Shown here: one piece after another, positions 39,094 to 47,841 of the stretch
How positions within the stretch are numbered: the stretch's first letter is position 1
Layout of the letters: the number at the start of each line of letters is the position of its first letter
Notes under the pieces: generated by a model
The model's database searches: none
What the model saw: only the letters and a program-made list of their open reading frames with translations
Told to the model about the DNA's origin: nothing
NCBI RefSeq assembly: GCF_008634025.1
Contig: NZ_PDCM01000002.1
Location: forward strand, 3,001,001 to 3,065,000
Length of the DNA stretch: 64,000 bases
DNA from: Streptomyces albofaciens JCM 4342
GTDB lineage: Bacteria; Actinomycetota; Actinomycetes; Streptomycetales; Streptomycetaceae
Direction of reading: 5' to 3'
Made by a program: the position numbers and the translations under genes

Positions 39094-39262
39094 CCACGCC
39101 TCCTCGCTCGGCCCGACCCGCTTGCCGGGGACGGTCGTTGGCAGGCTCACACGAACTTACCGGCGGGTCAACAATTCGCGCACAGGGGATTGACGCGCTT
39201 GCTGACACGCAGTCTCATAAGACGGTGACCGCGGGTAACCCACGAGCGAGGTAGCCACAGCC
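39094..39262. promoter_or_regulatory. Divergent promoter region of the two diiron genes
   Basis: 169 bp. GTCAA (39167-39171) and TTGAC (39190-39194) form a spaced inverted repeat, and the TTGACG of the right arm resembles a -35 box for the rightward gene. A TetR gene lies just downstream (40304) and could bind here. Binding is inferred from arrangement only. Confidence 0.45.
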
Positions 39263-40210
39263 ATGACAACCGTGACGACAGCGACGACCGTGACGGAGCC
39301 GGAAGTCCTCCGGGACGCCCTCGGGCTGCTCAAGGACCGCGAGCAGGTGGCGGAACGGCTGCTCGACTCCTCCGCCAAGCACTCCTTCGACCCGGACACC
39401 GAACTCGACTGGGACGCGCCCCTGGAAGAGGGCAAGTGGTTCTGGCCGCCGGAGCTGGTGTCCCTCTACGACACCCCGCTGTGGAAGAAGATGTCCGAGG
39501 AGCAGCGGATGGAGCTGTCCCGGCACGAGGCCGCCTCGCTGGCCTCGCTGGGCATCTGGTTCGAGATCATCCTGATGCAGCTGCTGGTCCGGCACATCTA
39601 CGACAAGTCCGTCACCAGTGCACATGTGCGCTACGCGCTGACCGAGATAGCCGACGAGTGCCGGCACTCGAAGATGTTCGCGCGCATGATCCAGAAGGGC
39701 GAGGCGCCCTCGTACCCCGTCTCCCGCCTCAACCACAACCTGGCGCGCGTCCTCAAGACCGTCTCCACCACTCCCGGTTCGTTCGCCTGCACGCTGCTCG
39801 GCGAGGAGATCCTCGACTGGATGCAGCGGCTGACCTTCCCGGACGAGCGGGTCCAGACGATCGTGCGCGGCGTCACCCGCATCCACGTCGTCGAGGAGGC
39901 CCGGCACGTCCGCTACGCCCGCGAGGAACTGCGCCGCCAGATGGTCACGGCGCCGCGCTGGGAGCGGGAACTGACCCGGCTCAGCTGCGGGGAGGCGGCC
40001 CGCGTCTTCTCCATCGCGTTCGTCAACCCGCAGGTGTACACCAACGTCGGGCTGGACCGGCGGGAGGCGGTCGCCCAGGTGAAGGCGAGCGGGCACCGGC
40101 GTGAGGTGATGCAGTCCGGCGCGGGCCGGCTGACGGAGTTCCTGGACGACATCGGCGTCCTGCGCGGCGTCGGCCGCAAGCTCTGGAAGAGCTCGGGGCT
40201 GCTGGCGTAG
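39263..40210 (+). CDS. AurF-like diiron oxygenase
   Basis: 315 aa; ATG start, GAGG about 11 nt upstream. Diiron ligands: Glu in HEAASLASLGIWFE, ADECRHSKMF (E-x-x-H), LGEEILDW and HVVEEARHVRYA (E-x-x-H). This spacing and the VSRLNH and HPQ-like segments match the p-aminobenzoate N-oxygenase AurF family (DUF3066-like). Known members oxidise arylamines or hydroxylate carrier-bound substrates; the substrate here is unknown. With the ferritin-like gene opposite and the TetR gene 93 bp downstream on the same strand, it forms a three-gene module. Confidence 0.88.
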   Translation: MTTVTTATTVTEPEVLRDALGLLKDREQVAERLLDSSAKHSFDPDTELDWDAPLEEGKWFWPPELVSLYDTPLWKKMSEEQRMELSRHEAASLASLGIWFEIILMQLLVRHIYDKSVTSAHVRYALTEIADECRHSKMFARMIQKGEAPSYPVSRLNHNLARVLKTVSTTPGSFACTLLGEEILDWMQRLTFPDERVQTIVRGVTRIHVVEEARHVRYAREELRRQMVTAPRWERELTRLSCGEAARVFSIAFVNPQVYTNVGLDRREAVAQVKASGHRREVMQSGAGRLTEFLDDIGVLRGVGRKLWKSSGLLA

Positions 40211-40303
40211 GCACCGGCGCAGCGCGGGTACGTACGCGCGGGTGCGCCCCGTGCTCCCGCACCCGCCCCGGCGCCTGCCCGACGGGGCGGTTACGCTGCT
40301 GGA

Positions 40304-41044
40304 ATGAACGGCAGCGGCACCGCCCCAGCAGTACCCCGGCCCGCCTACCGGCGGCTCAGCGTCGAGGAGCGCCGCTCCCAACTCCTCACGGCCGCCCTGG
40401 GGCTGTTCGCCCAGCGCGCCCCGGAAGACGTGTCGCTGGACGACGTGGCGAACGCCGCGGAGGTCTCCCGTCCGCTCGTCTACCGCTACTTCCCCGGCGG
40501 CAAGCAGCAGTTGTACGAGGCGGCCCTGCGCAGCGCGGCCGACATACTGGAAGGCTGCTTCGACGAGCCGGAGGAAGGCCCGCTGACGCGGCGCCTCGGC
40601 CGGGCGCTCGACCGCTACCTGGCCTTCGTGGACGAGCACGACGCCGGGTTCAGCGCCCTGCTCCAGGGCGGCAGCGTCGTCGAGACGGCCCGTACGTCCG
40701 CGATCGTCGACGAGGTGCGGCGTACGGCCGCCGAGCAGATCCTGCACCACCTCGGCGCCCCCGCCCCGTCGCCCCGGCTGCGGATGGCGGTGCGTACGTG
40801 GATCACCGCCGTCGAGGCCGCGTCGCTGATCTGGCTGGACGAGGACAAGCAGCCGGCGCTGGACGAACTGCGCGACTGGCTGGTCGACCACTTCGTGGCG
40901 CTGCTGACCGCGACCGCGGCGACCGACGAGCAGGCCGCGCAGGTGACGCGCGCGGCGCTGGCGATGGAGTCCGGCGAGGGCCCGGTCGGCGTGCTGGCCC
41001 GGCGCGTCCTGCCCGTCGTGGGGGACGCGGCCCACCTCCTGTGA
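40304..41044 (+). CDS. TetR-family transcriptional regulator
   Basis: 246 aa. N-terminal helix-turn-helix: RSQLLTAALGLFAQRAPEDV, then VANAAEVSRPLVYRYFPGGK (residues ~22-68). The ligand domain resembles the TetR_C group found next to oxidoreductases. A TACGCT -10 box lies 6 nt upstream of the ATG and there is no Shine-Dalgarno, so a leaderless transcript is likely. Probable local repressor of the two diiron genes (inference). Confidence 0.9.
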   Translation: MNGSGTAPAVPRPAYRRLSVEERRSQLLTAALGLFAQRAPEDVSLDDVANAAEVSRPLVYRYFPGGKQQLYEAALRSAADILEGCFDEPEEGPLTRRLGRALDRYLAFVDEHDAGFSALLQGGSVVETARTSAIVDEVRRTAAEQILHHLGAPAPSPRLRMAVRTWITAVEAASLIWLDEDKQPALDELRDWLVDHFVALLTATAATDEQAAQVTRAALAMESGEGPVGVLARRVLPVVGDAAHLL

Positions 41045-41128
41045 CCGCCACCCGTCCGGCCGCATCCCCGCCGAACCTGGCCTGACCTGCGCTTTCACCG
41101 GCCGCCAGGAGGATGTGAGACTGGTGGG

Positions 41129-41392
41129 GTGAGAAGTGAGAACACCCCGTTCGTCGGCGGCCCGCTCGATGGACGGGTGCTGCCGGTCCTCGTCGGCGCG
41201 ACCGGCCAGCCGCCGAAGACGTACGAGATCCCGGTGCCGAACGACGACGGCAGCCCGCCGACGGTGCACCTGTACCGGCGGGCGCCGGGCCGGGTGGGGC
41301 GGCTGGGGCTGCCACGGGGGTGGAAGTACGAGTACGACCCGGAGGGGAAGCCGCGGGGCGGGCCGAAGTGGCCGTGGTCCGGGCGGCGTTGA
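41129..41392 (+). CDS. Conserved hypothetical small protein
   Basis: 87 aa from GTG 41129. Begins MRSENTPFVGGPLDGRVLPV and is rich in Gly, Pro and Arg, ending KWPWSGRR. No signal peptide or membrane segment. An AGGAGG lies 16 nt upstream, too far to set the start; a GAGACT box 6 nt upstream fits a leaderless start. Proteins beginning with FVGGPLDGR are widespread in Streptomyces as short hypotheticals; no function is known to me. Confidence 0.7.
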   Translation: MRSENTPFVGGPLDGRVLPVLVGATGQPPKTYEIPVPNDDGSPPTVHLYRRAPGRVGRLGLPRGWKYEYDPEGKPRGGPKWPWSGRR

Positions 41393-41474
41393 TCACGCGG
41401 GCGACCGCATGGCCGGCCGCGGCGTCGGCCGCGCGGCGGACGGCCTCCCCCGGCGCGCCGTCCGGCACGTCCAC

Positions 41475-41516
41475 TCTGGTCCGGACCATTGACAGTACTG
41501 GTCTAGTCCTGTTTGC
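41475..41516 (+). promoter_or_regulatory. Chitinase promoter with DasR-type (dre) site
   Basis: A perfect 12-bp palindrome TGGTCCGGACCA (41477-41488), then -35 TTGACA (41489-41494), a 17-bp spacer that contains ACTGGTCTAGTCCT (41497-41510) and a -10-like TTTGCT (41512-41517). ACTGGTCTAGNCC is the core of the DasR responsive element known from Streptomyces chitinase and N-acetylglucosamine genes. Its place between -35 and -10 fits repression relieved by glucosamine-6-phosphate. Confidence 0.75.
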
Positions 41517-41642
41517 TGCCTGCCCAGGGGGGAGCCGCGCTTGCGCCTCCCTGGCAAGGCCCCACCCCCGCAGGGGCGGCCCCTCCCGTTTCGGCACGCG
41601 CGTACGTCCCCTCCGTACCGCCGACGACAAGGAGCACCCCCC

Positions 41643-42809
41643 ATGCGCCGCAGACGCCGCCTGTCCAGGAGACCCCTGACCGCCGCTCTCGCCACCGTCG
41701 CCGCCGGCCTCCTCGGCGCCACGGCCCTGTTCACCTCCCCGGTCCAGGCCGCCCCGGCCTCCGCGCCCGCACCGGCCGCCCGTGCGCGAGCACTCCCCGA
41801 GCACGCCCTCGTCGGCTACCTGCACGCCAGTTTCGCCAACGGCTCCGGCTACACCCGCCTGGCCGACGTGCCGGACAGCTGGGACATCGTCAACCTGGCC
41901 TTCGGCGAGCCGACCTCGGTCACCTCCGGCGACATCCGCTTCTCGCTCTGCCCCAGGACGGAGTGCCCGGGCGTGGAGAGCGAGGCGGAGTTCAAGGCCG
42001 CGGTCAAGGCGAAGCAGGCCGCAGGCAAGAAGGTGCAGATATCGATCGGCGGGCAGAACGGGCAGGTCCAGCTGACCACCACCGCCGCCCGCGACCGGTT
42101 CGTGCAGTCGGTCGGCGCGATCATCGACCGGTACGGGCTGGACGGCCTGGACATCGACTTCGAGGGCCACTCCCTCTCGCTGGCCACCGGCGACACCGAC
42201 TTCAGGAACCCGAGGACCCCGGCGATCGTCAACCTGATCTCGGCGGTGAAGACCCTCAAGGCGAGATACGGCGCCGGGTTCACGCTGACGATGGCGCCGG
42301 AGACGTTCTTCGTCCAGCTCGGATACCAGTTCTACGGTTCCGGCCCCTGGGGCGGCCAGGACCCGCGCGCCGGCGCGTACCTGCCGGTCATCCACGCGCT
42401 CCGCGACGACCTGACCCTGCTGCACGTCCAGGACTACAACTCCGGCCCGATCATGGGCCTGGACAACCAGTACCACTTCATGGGCGGCGCGGACTTCCAC
42501 ATCGCGATGACCGACATGCTGCTGACCGGCTTCCCGGTCGCCGGCAACCGGGACAACGTCTTCCCGCCGCTGAAGCCGTCGCAGGTCGCCATCGGCCTGC
42601 CCGCCTCCCCGTACGCGGGCAACGGGCACACCGCGCCCGCCGAGGTGACCAAGGCCCTCAACTGCCTCACCCGGGGCACCGACTGCGGCAGCTACCGGAC
42701 CCACGGCCGCTGGCCCGGCATGCGGGGCCTGATGACCTGGTCGATCAACTGGGACCGGTTCGGCGGCTGGGAGTTCCAGAAGAACTTCGACGCGTACTAC
42801 GGGAGCTGA
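41643..42809 (+). CDS. Secreted chitinase, glycoside hydrolase family 18
   Basis: 388 aa; ATG with AAGGAG 9 nt upstream. Signal peptide at 1-36 (Arg-rich n-region, LTAALATVAAGLLGATALF core, cleavage near VQA-AP). The GH18 barrel has QISIGGQNG and the catalytic DGLDIDFEG (DxxDxDxE) motif, then LTMAPE, HVQDYNSG and MTWSINWD, all diagnostic. There is no chitin-binding or fibronectin domain, so this is a small single-domain ChiC/Chi-D-like enzyme. Upstream DasR-type promoter and downstream hairpin (42839) define a single-gene unit. Confidence 0.96.
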   Translation: MRRRRRLSRRPLTAALATVAAGLLGATALFTSPVQAAPASAPAPAARARALPEHALVGYLHASFANGSGYTRLADVPDSWDIVNLAFGEPTSVTSGDIRFSLCPRTECPGVESEAEFKAAVKAKQAAGKKVQISIGGQNGQVQLTTTAARDRFVQSVGAIIDRYGLDGLDIDFEGHSLSLATGDTDFRNPRTPAIVNLISAVKTLKARYGAGFTLTMAPETFFVQLGYQFYGSGPWGGQDPRAGAYLPVIHALRDDLTLLHVQDYNSGPIMGLDNQYHFMGGADFHIAMTDMLLTGFPVAGNRDNVFPPLKPSQVAIGLPASPYAGNGHTAPAEVTKALNCLTRGTDCGSYRTHGRWPGMRGLMTWSINWDRFGGWEFQKNFDAYYGS

Positions 42810-42838
42810 CTGCGCCTCAGCAGCACACCGCGACCGCC

Positions 42839-42869
42839 GTCGGGCGCCGGGACACGCCTCCGGCGCCCG
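42839..42869 (+). terminator. Hairpin terminator of the chitinase gene
   Basis: An 11-bp perfect stem (TCGGGCGCCGG at 42839-42849, complement at 42859-42869) with a 9-nt loop, 30 bp after the chitinase stop. Confidence 0.7.
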
Positions 42870-43000
42870 ATCGGGTGAGCGTACCGCCCCGGTGGCCGCA
42901 CCCCCACGGCGAAGATACGACCACCGTGGCACGATCCGAACGAATCGGACGGCGGGCCGCGGGTCCGCCGGAGCCACAGCGGTCCGTCGGAGGTGGGTTC

Positions 43001-44221
43001 GTGTCGCAGCGGTGCATGTCGGGTCGGTCCGGGACGGGCCGGATCGTACGGTCGGTCTGCGCGATGGCGCTGGTGGGCGCGGTCACGCTGACGCTGCCCG
43101 CGGCCCCCGTACACGCCGCTCCCGAGCCGGATCCGGCGGCGGCCGGGGAGGCCTCCAGGGCCGGGGAAACGGCCACATCTGAGGAGACGACGGATTCCGG
43201 TGACACCACCGACTCCAGCACCGCCGCTCTTGGAAACGACGCCTCCCCCCGCCGCCTCCTGACCCGCCTCCAGGACCTCTACCGCCGCGCCGAGCAGGCC
43301 ACCGAGGCGTACAACGCCACCGAGGAGGACCTGAAGGCGGAGCGCGCGAAGTCCCGGGACCTCAACGAACGGCTGGCCCGTGCCCGCACGCGGCTCGCCG
43401 ACGGACAGGCCGACGCGGGGCGGCTGGCCCGCCGGCAGTACCAGGGCAGCGGCGCCGCCGGGCTGTCCACGTACCTGCGCATGCTGCTGTCCGCCGATCC
43501 GGAGGAAGTGCTGGAGGAGGGCCACCTGCTCAAGGAGGCGGCCGGCAGCCAGGCCGCCGCCGTCGCGCGGCTGACCGGCGCCGAGAAGCGGGCCAACGGG
43601 CTGGCCCGGCAGGCGCGGGCGGCCCTGGACCGGCAGCAGGTGCTCACCGAGCGGCGCAAGCGGCAGCGCGACGCGGTGACGGAACGGCTCAAGGAGGTCG
43701 AGAAACTGCTCGCCACGCTCTCCGACGACCAGCTCGGAGAGCTGGACGCGCTCGAACAGCGGAGTACGGACGACGCGCAGGACCGTCTGCTGGCGTCCGG
43801 CGAGCTGAGCGGGTCGCGGGCGCCGTCGGCGAGCGGCGACCGGGCCGTACGGTACGGCCTGCGGCAGGTCGGCAAGCCGTACGTCTGGGGCGCGCAGGGG
43901 CCCGACTCCTTCGACTGCTCCGGCCTCACCTCGCAGGCGTGGTCGCACGCCGGGCGGGCCATCCCGCGCACCAGCCAGGAGCAGTGGCGGCGGCTCCCGC
44001 ACGTACCGCTGCACGCGCTGCGCCCCGGCGACCTGGTGATCTACTTCCCCGGCGCCACGCACGTCGCGATGTACCTGGGCGACGGCATGGTGGTGCAGGC
44101 CCCGCGCCCCGGCACCAGGATCAAGGTCTCCCCCATCGCGGCGAACCCGCTGCTCGGCGCGGTCCGCCCGGACCGGGACGCGGCGGCCCTGCGCACCTAT
44201 GTGCCGCCGCGGTGGTACTGA
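43001..44221 (+). CDS. Secreted NlpC/P60-family peptidoglycan endopeptidase
   Basis: 406 aa; GTG 43001 with GGAGG 7 nt upstream. Signal peptide 1-42 (AMALVGAVTLTLPAA core, cleavage near VHA-AP). Residues ~85-260 form a long coiled coil (TRLQDLYRRAEQATEAYNAT and onward, many Glu/Arg/Ala). The C-terminal NlpC/P60 domain has catalytic Cys in FDCSGLTSQAW, His in GATHVAMYLG and the third residue after VVQAPRPGTR. It cleaves peptide stems in the cell wall. The RipA-like layout is usual for Streptomyces. I looked for a c-di-AMP riboswitch upstream and saw none. Confidence 0.93.
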   Translation: MSQRCMSGRSGTGRIVRSVCAMALVGAVTLTLPAAPVHAAPEPDPAAAGEASRAGETATSEETTDSGDTTDSSTAALGNDASPRRLLTRLQDLYRRAEQATEAYNATEEDLKAERAKSRDLNERLARARTRLADGQADAGRLARRQYQGSGAAGLSTYLRMLLSADPEEVLEEGHLLKEAAGSQAAAVARLTGAEKRANGLARQARAALDRQQVLTERRKRQRDAVTERLKEVEKLLATLSDDQLGELDALEQRSTDDAQDRLLASGELSGSRAPSASGDRAVRYGLRQVGKPYVWGAQGPDSFDCSGLTSQAWSHAGRAIPRTSQEQWRRLPHVPLHALRPGDLVIYFPGATHVAMYLGDGMVVQAPRPGTRIKVSPIAANPLLGAVRPDRDAAALRTYVPPRWY

Positions 44222-44326
44222 CACCACCCCCGGGACTCACCCCTGCTCCATCGACTCCCCCGGCCGCGCGGCGCAGCATCGTTGCCGTGCGGCACACAGC
44301 CGTACGTGCCTACAGGGGAGGAACGT

Positions 44327-45862
44327 ATGCGAGTTTTCGGAGGGCGGCGGTGGCGGAGGGCTTCCGCCGCGGGGCTGGTGACCATGGCGGTGGCCGCGCT
44401 GCTGCCGGCGGCCACCGGGCCCGCAGCGGCCGCGGGCGGCGCGCGCGTTCCGGCGCGCTACACGGAGCAGCGGCTCAGCTGGCACGCCTGCGACGGCAAG
44501 CCGTCGCTGGAGTGCGCGACGATGACCGTGCCGCGCGACTGGCACCACCCTGCTGACGGCCCGGACCTCGGCGTTTCCGTCTCCCGGCACCGGGCGGCCG
44601 ACCCGGCGGCCCGGCGCGGTGTGCTGATGATGGCGGCGGGCGGGCCGGGCGGTCAGGGCCTGCTCAGACCGGCCGACTTCGCCGAAGGCTCCCCCGCGGT
44701 GGCCGCCGCGTACGACATCGTGAGCTTCAATCAGCGCGGGCTGCCGCTCAGCACACCCCTCACCTGCCAGACCAGGACGGAGTTCGACGCCTTCTTCGGC
44801 GACGACGCGCGGGACCGCTCGCCCGCGGCGGTACGGGGTGTCGTGCGGCGCTCGCGGCAGCTGGCGCGCGCCTGCCAGGAGCGCAGCGGCGGGCTGGCGC
44901 CGTACATCACCACCGACCAGACCGTGCGCGACATGGACCTGTTCCGCACGCTGCTCGGCGCCCGCAGGATCGCGTACTACGGCCCTTCGTACGCGACCAT
45001 GATCGGCGCCTACTACGCGACGGAGTTCCCGCACCGCGTCGACCGGCTCGTCCTGGACAGCCCGGTCGGCTTCGCCGGCACCTGGCAGGCCTTCGAGGAG
45101 GGCCAGCCGCTCAGCTTCCAGCGCCGGTTCGAGCAGGACTTCCTGCCGTGGCTGGCCGCGCGGGACACCTCGTACCACTACGGGCGCACCGCGGCCGAGG
45201 CGAAGGAGAAGTGGGAGGCGCGGCGGCGGGTCCTGCGCGCGCACCCGGCCGACCTGGGCAACGGCCGGCGGGTGACGCCCAACGTGCTGGACAACGGTGC
45301 CGTCAACGCGATGTACAACGCGCGCCGCTTCGCCCCGCTGGCCACCGCGCTGGCCGCCCTCGACCACTGGGACACGGCCACACCGGCCGAGCGCGGCACG
45401 GCCCGGAAGGTCTTCGGCGACTACCTCAGTCCGGCGTTCCTCGCCGAGTTCGCCGCGGTGACCTGCAACGACACTCCGTGGAGCCGGGACATGGACGGCT
45501 GGGTGCGGCGTACCGCCGACTACACCCGGACGTACCCGCTGGCCGGGGCGCGGGCCCTGGCCTTCACGGCGACCTGCGCCGCCTGGCCCGCCTCCCACGC
45601 CCCGCGCGTCCACGTCACCGGCAAGGGCCTGCCGCCGACGCTCATGCTCGCCTCGCGGCGCGACCCTGCCGCCCACTACGAAGGCGCGCTCGGGGCCCAC
45701 CGGGCCCTGCGCGGCTCCCGTCTGGTCACCGTCGGCGGCGGTGACCACGGCCAGTACCGGAACGGCAATCCGTGCGTGGACTCCCTGGTCGACCGGTACC
45801 TGCTGACGGGCGCGGCCCCCGCGCGGGACACCACGTGCCCGGCGCCGGGGACCACCGGCTGA
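44327..45862 (+). CDS. Secreted alpha/beta hydrolase, tripeptidyl aminopeptidase-like (S33 type)
   Basis: 511 aa; ATG with GGGGAGG 5 nt upstream. Signal peptide 1-36 (GLVTMAVAALLPAATGPAAA core). Catalytic triad by motif: Ser in YYGPSYATMIGAYYA (residues ~222-236), Asp in LASRRDPAAH (~445), His in GGGDHGQY (~475). The oxyanion region AAGGPGGQG precedes. The family (SlpD/SlpE and Streptomyces tripeptidyl aminopeptidases) releases N-terminal peptides from secreted proteins. Convergent with the flavoprotein gene, only 10 bp between stops. Confidence 0.92.
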   Translation: MRVFGGRRWRRASAAGLVTMAVAALLPAATGPAAAAGGARVPARYTEQRLSWHACDGKPSLECATMTVPRDWHHPADGPDLGVSVSRHRAADPAARRGVLMMAAGGPGGQGLLRPADFAEGSPAVAAAYDIVSFNQRGLPLSTPLTCQTRTEFDAFFGDDARDRSPAAVRGVVRRSRQLARACQERSGGLAPYITTDQTVRDMDLFRTLLGARRIAYYGPSYATMIGAYYATEFPHRVDRLVLDSPVGFAGTWQAFEEGQPLSFQRRFEQDFLPWLAARDTSYHYGRTAAEAKEKWEARRRVLRAHPADLGNGRRVTPNVLDNGAVNAMYNARRFAPLATALAALDHWDTATPAERGTARKVFGDYLSPAFLAEFAAVTCNDTPWSRDMDGWVRRTADYTRTYPLAGARALAFTATCAAWPASHAPRVHVTGKGLPPTLMLASRRDPAAHYEGALGAHRALRGSRLVTVGGGDHGQYRNGNPCVDSLVDRYLLTGAAPARDTTCPAPGTTG

Positions 45863-45872
45863 ATCCCGGCCG

Positions 45873-47123
45873 CTAGCCGAGCGAGGCGAGGTACTTCTGG
45901 GTCTTCTCCGCCTCGAAGAAGAAGTTCTCGAAGTCGGCCGGGTCGTTGAACCCGTTCGCGAACCGGTCGGCGACCGGCTGGAGCTGTCCGGCCGCGCCGA
46001 TCAGGTTCAGCACGTGCTCCGGCGGCGGCGCCAGCATCGCGTTGGTCCACTTCGTGACGTGCCGGGCGGTCTGCCAGTAGCGGTCGAAGGCCGTCTGCAT
46101 CCACTCCGCGTCGAAGGGCCGGTCGCCGTGCTCGATGATCGAGGCGAGGTACGAGGCGGCGCACTTGGACGCCGAGTTGGAGCCCTGGCCGGTGACCGGG
46201 TCGTTGGCGACCACGACGTCCGCGACGCCGAGGACCAGTCCGCCGGAGGGGAGCCGGCCGATGGGCTTGCGCACGGTCGGCGCGTAGCGCCCGGCGAGGG
46301 TGCCGTTGGCGTCGGTCAGCTCGACCTTGGTGGCGCGCGCGTACTCCCAGGGGGTGAAGCGTTCCATCAGCTCCAGGGTCGTCGCCAGGTGCTCGTTGGG
46401 GTCCCGGATGCCGGCGAAGACGTCCAGCGGGCCGCCGGGGATGCCCTCCCAGAAGAGGATGTCGGCGCGGCCCGAGTTGGTCAGCGTCGGCATGATGAAC
46501 AGCTCGCCGACGCCCGGTACGAGGTTGCAGCGCACCGCGTCGAAGTCCGGGTGCTCCGGGCGCGGGCCCAGGCCGTGCACGTACGCGACGGACAGCGCGC
46601 GCTGCGGGGCGTCGTACGGCGAACGGGACGCGTCCCGCGCGAACATCGACACCAGCTCGCCCTTGCCTGCGGAGACCAGCGTCAGGTCGTAGCGGCTCGC
46701 GAAGAAGTCGAGGTCGGAGACGGCTGCGCCGTGGATGACGAGCTGGCCGCCGCGCTGCGCGAAGGTCTCCATCCAGCCGGCCATCTTCACGCGCTGGTCG
46801 ACGGACTGCGCGTACCCGTCCAGCTTGCCCACCCAGTCGACGGCCCGCTGCGTGCCGCCGGGCTCCGCGTGGCTGCCGGGGGCGGCGACCGAGACGCCGA
46901 GGCCCTCGATGCGCGGGGCCTGGCTCTCCCAGAAGTTCAGCGCGAGGTCGCGCTCGTGCTGGAGCGCGGTGTGGAACATGCACTGCGTGGACATGACCCG
47001 GCCGGCGCGGATCTCGTCGGCGGTGCGATTGGACATGAGGGTGACCTCATAGCCCTGGGACTGGAGCCCGAGGGCGAGCTGGAGCCCGGACTGGCCGGCT
47101 CCGACGATGAGTATCTTCCGCAT
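45873..47123 (-). CDS. Styrene/indole monooxygenase-like FAD oxygenase
   Basis: 416 aa; ATG start. N-terminal FAD motif ILIVGAGQSGLQLALGL (GxGxxG), the family fingerprint SNRTADEIRAGRVMSTQCMF, HDFDAVRC-like centre, and the C-terminal GVADVVVANDPVTGQGSN (FAD ribityl site). This is the StyA group, which needs a separate NADH:flavin reductase to supply FADH2; none is nearby. It follows the conservon with a 40-bp gap and the same orientation, so it may be the effector gene of that module, where other conservons carry a P450. Substrate unknown. Confidence 0.9.
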   Translation of the reverse strand: MRKILIVGAGQSGLQLALGLQSQGYEVTLMSNRTADEIRAGRVMSTQCMFHTALQHERDLALNFWESQAPRIEGLGVSVAAPGSHAEPGGTQRAVDWVGKLDGYAQSVDQRVKMAGWMETFAQRGGQLVIHGAAVSDLDFFASRYDLTLVSAGKGELVSMFARDASRSPYDAPQRALSVAYVHGLGPRPEHPDFDAVRCNLVPGVGELFIMPTLTNSGRADILFWEGIPGGPLDVFAGIRDPNEHLATTLELMERFTPWEYARATKVELTDANGTLAGRYAPTVRKPIGRLPSGGLVLGVADVVVANDPVTGQGSNSASKCAASYLASIIEHGDRPFDAEWMQTAFDRYWQTARHVTKWTNAMLAPPPEHVLNLIGAAGQLQPVADRFANGFNDPADFENFFFEAEKTQKYLASLG

Positions 47124-47163
47124 GGTTGTGCTCTCTTCCCAGGTACGGGGGGGGCGGCTCGGG

Positions 47164-47841
47164 CTATTCGGGAGTGGTTTCGAGGGCGTGCGCGACCAGC
47201 GCGAGCAGCGACTCGACGACCGTGATCCGCTTGCGCGCGTCCATGATCACGACGGGCACGTGCGGCGGCACGGTCAGCGCCTCGCGTACGTCCTCGACGG
47301 CGTACTCGGCCGTCCCCTCGAAGTGGTTGACCGCGACCACGTACGGCAGACCGCAGCTCTCGAAGTAGTCGAGCGCGGGGAAGCAGTCGTCCAGACGGCG
47401 GGTGTCGGCCATGACGACCGCGCCGATCGCGCCGCGCACCAGGTCGTCCCACATGAACCAGAAACGTTGCTGCCCCGGCGTACCGAACAGATACAGCACC
47501 AGGTCGGAGTCGAGGGTGATCCGCCCGAAGTCCATCGCGACCGTGGTCGTGGTCTTCTGCGGGGTGGCGGACAGGTCGTCCGTGCCCTCGCTGGCCTGCG
47601 TCATCACCGCCTCGGTCCGCAGCGGGGTGATCTCGGAGACCGAGCCGACGAAGGTCGTCTTGCCCACGCCGAAGCCGCCGGCCACCACGATCTTGGTGGC
47701 GATGGGGGCGCGGGAACGATCCGTCTGCCAGCTCTGGAGCCCCGCCTCCTCGTCGAGCACCGGTTCCCCGGCGGACACCTGCGGCGCTCCGGCCACCCCG
47801 GCCGCGGCGGCCGTCATCGTGTCAGAGCCTGCGAAGTCCAC
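47164..47841 (-). CDS. cvnD: Conservon GTP-binding protein CvnD
   Basis: 225 aa. Small GTPase of the conservon type: P-loop GGFGVGKTTFVGS, switch-II DxxG replaced by FGTPGQQRFWFMW, base-specificity loop as VNHFEG rather than NKxD. GTG 47841 overlaps CvnC by 20 bp; ATG 47817 is an alternative with a shorter N-terminus. In Streptomyces CvnD works with CvnA-C as a membrane-linked, G-protein-like signalling complex. Confidence 0.93.
   Translation of the reverse strand: MDFAGSDTMTAAAAGVAGAPQVSAGEPVLDEEAGLQSWQTDRSRAPIATKIVVAGGFGVGKTTFVGSVSEITPLRTEAVMTQASEGTDDLSATPQKTTTTVAMDFGRITLDSDLVLYLFGTPGQQRFWFMWDDLVRGAIGAVVMADTRRLDDCFPALDYFESCGLPYVVAVNHFEGTAEYAVEDVREALTVPPHVPVVIMDARKRITVVESLLALVAHALETTPE

Noticed and set aside
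42810..43000. c-di-AMP riboswitch before the NlpC/P60 gene
   Set aside because: The leader is short, starts with the chitinase terminator and shows none of the conserved ydaO elements.
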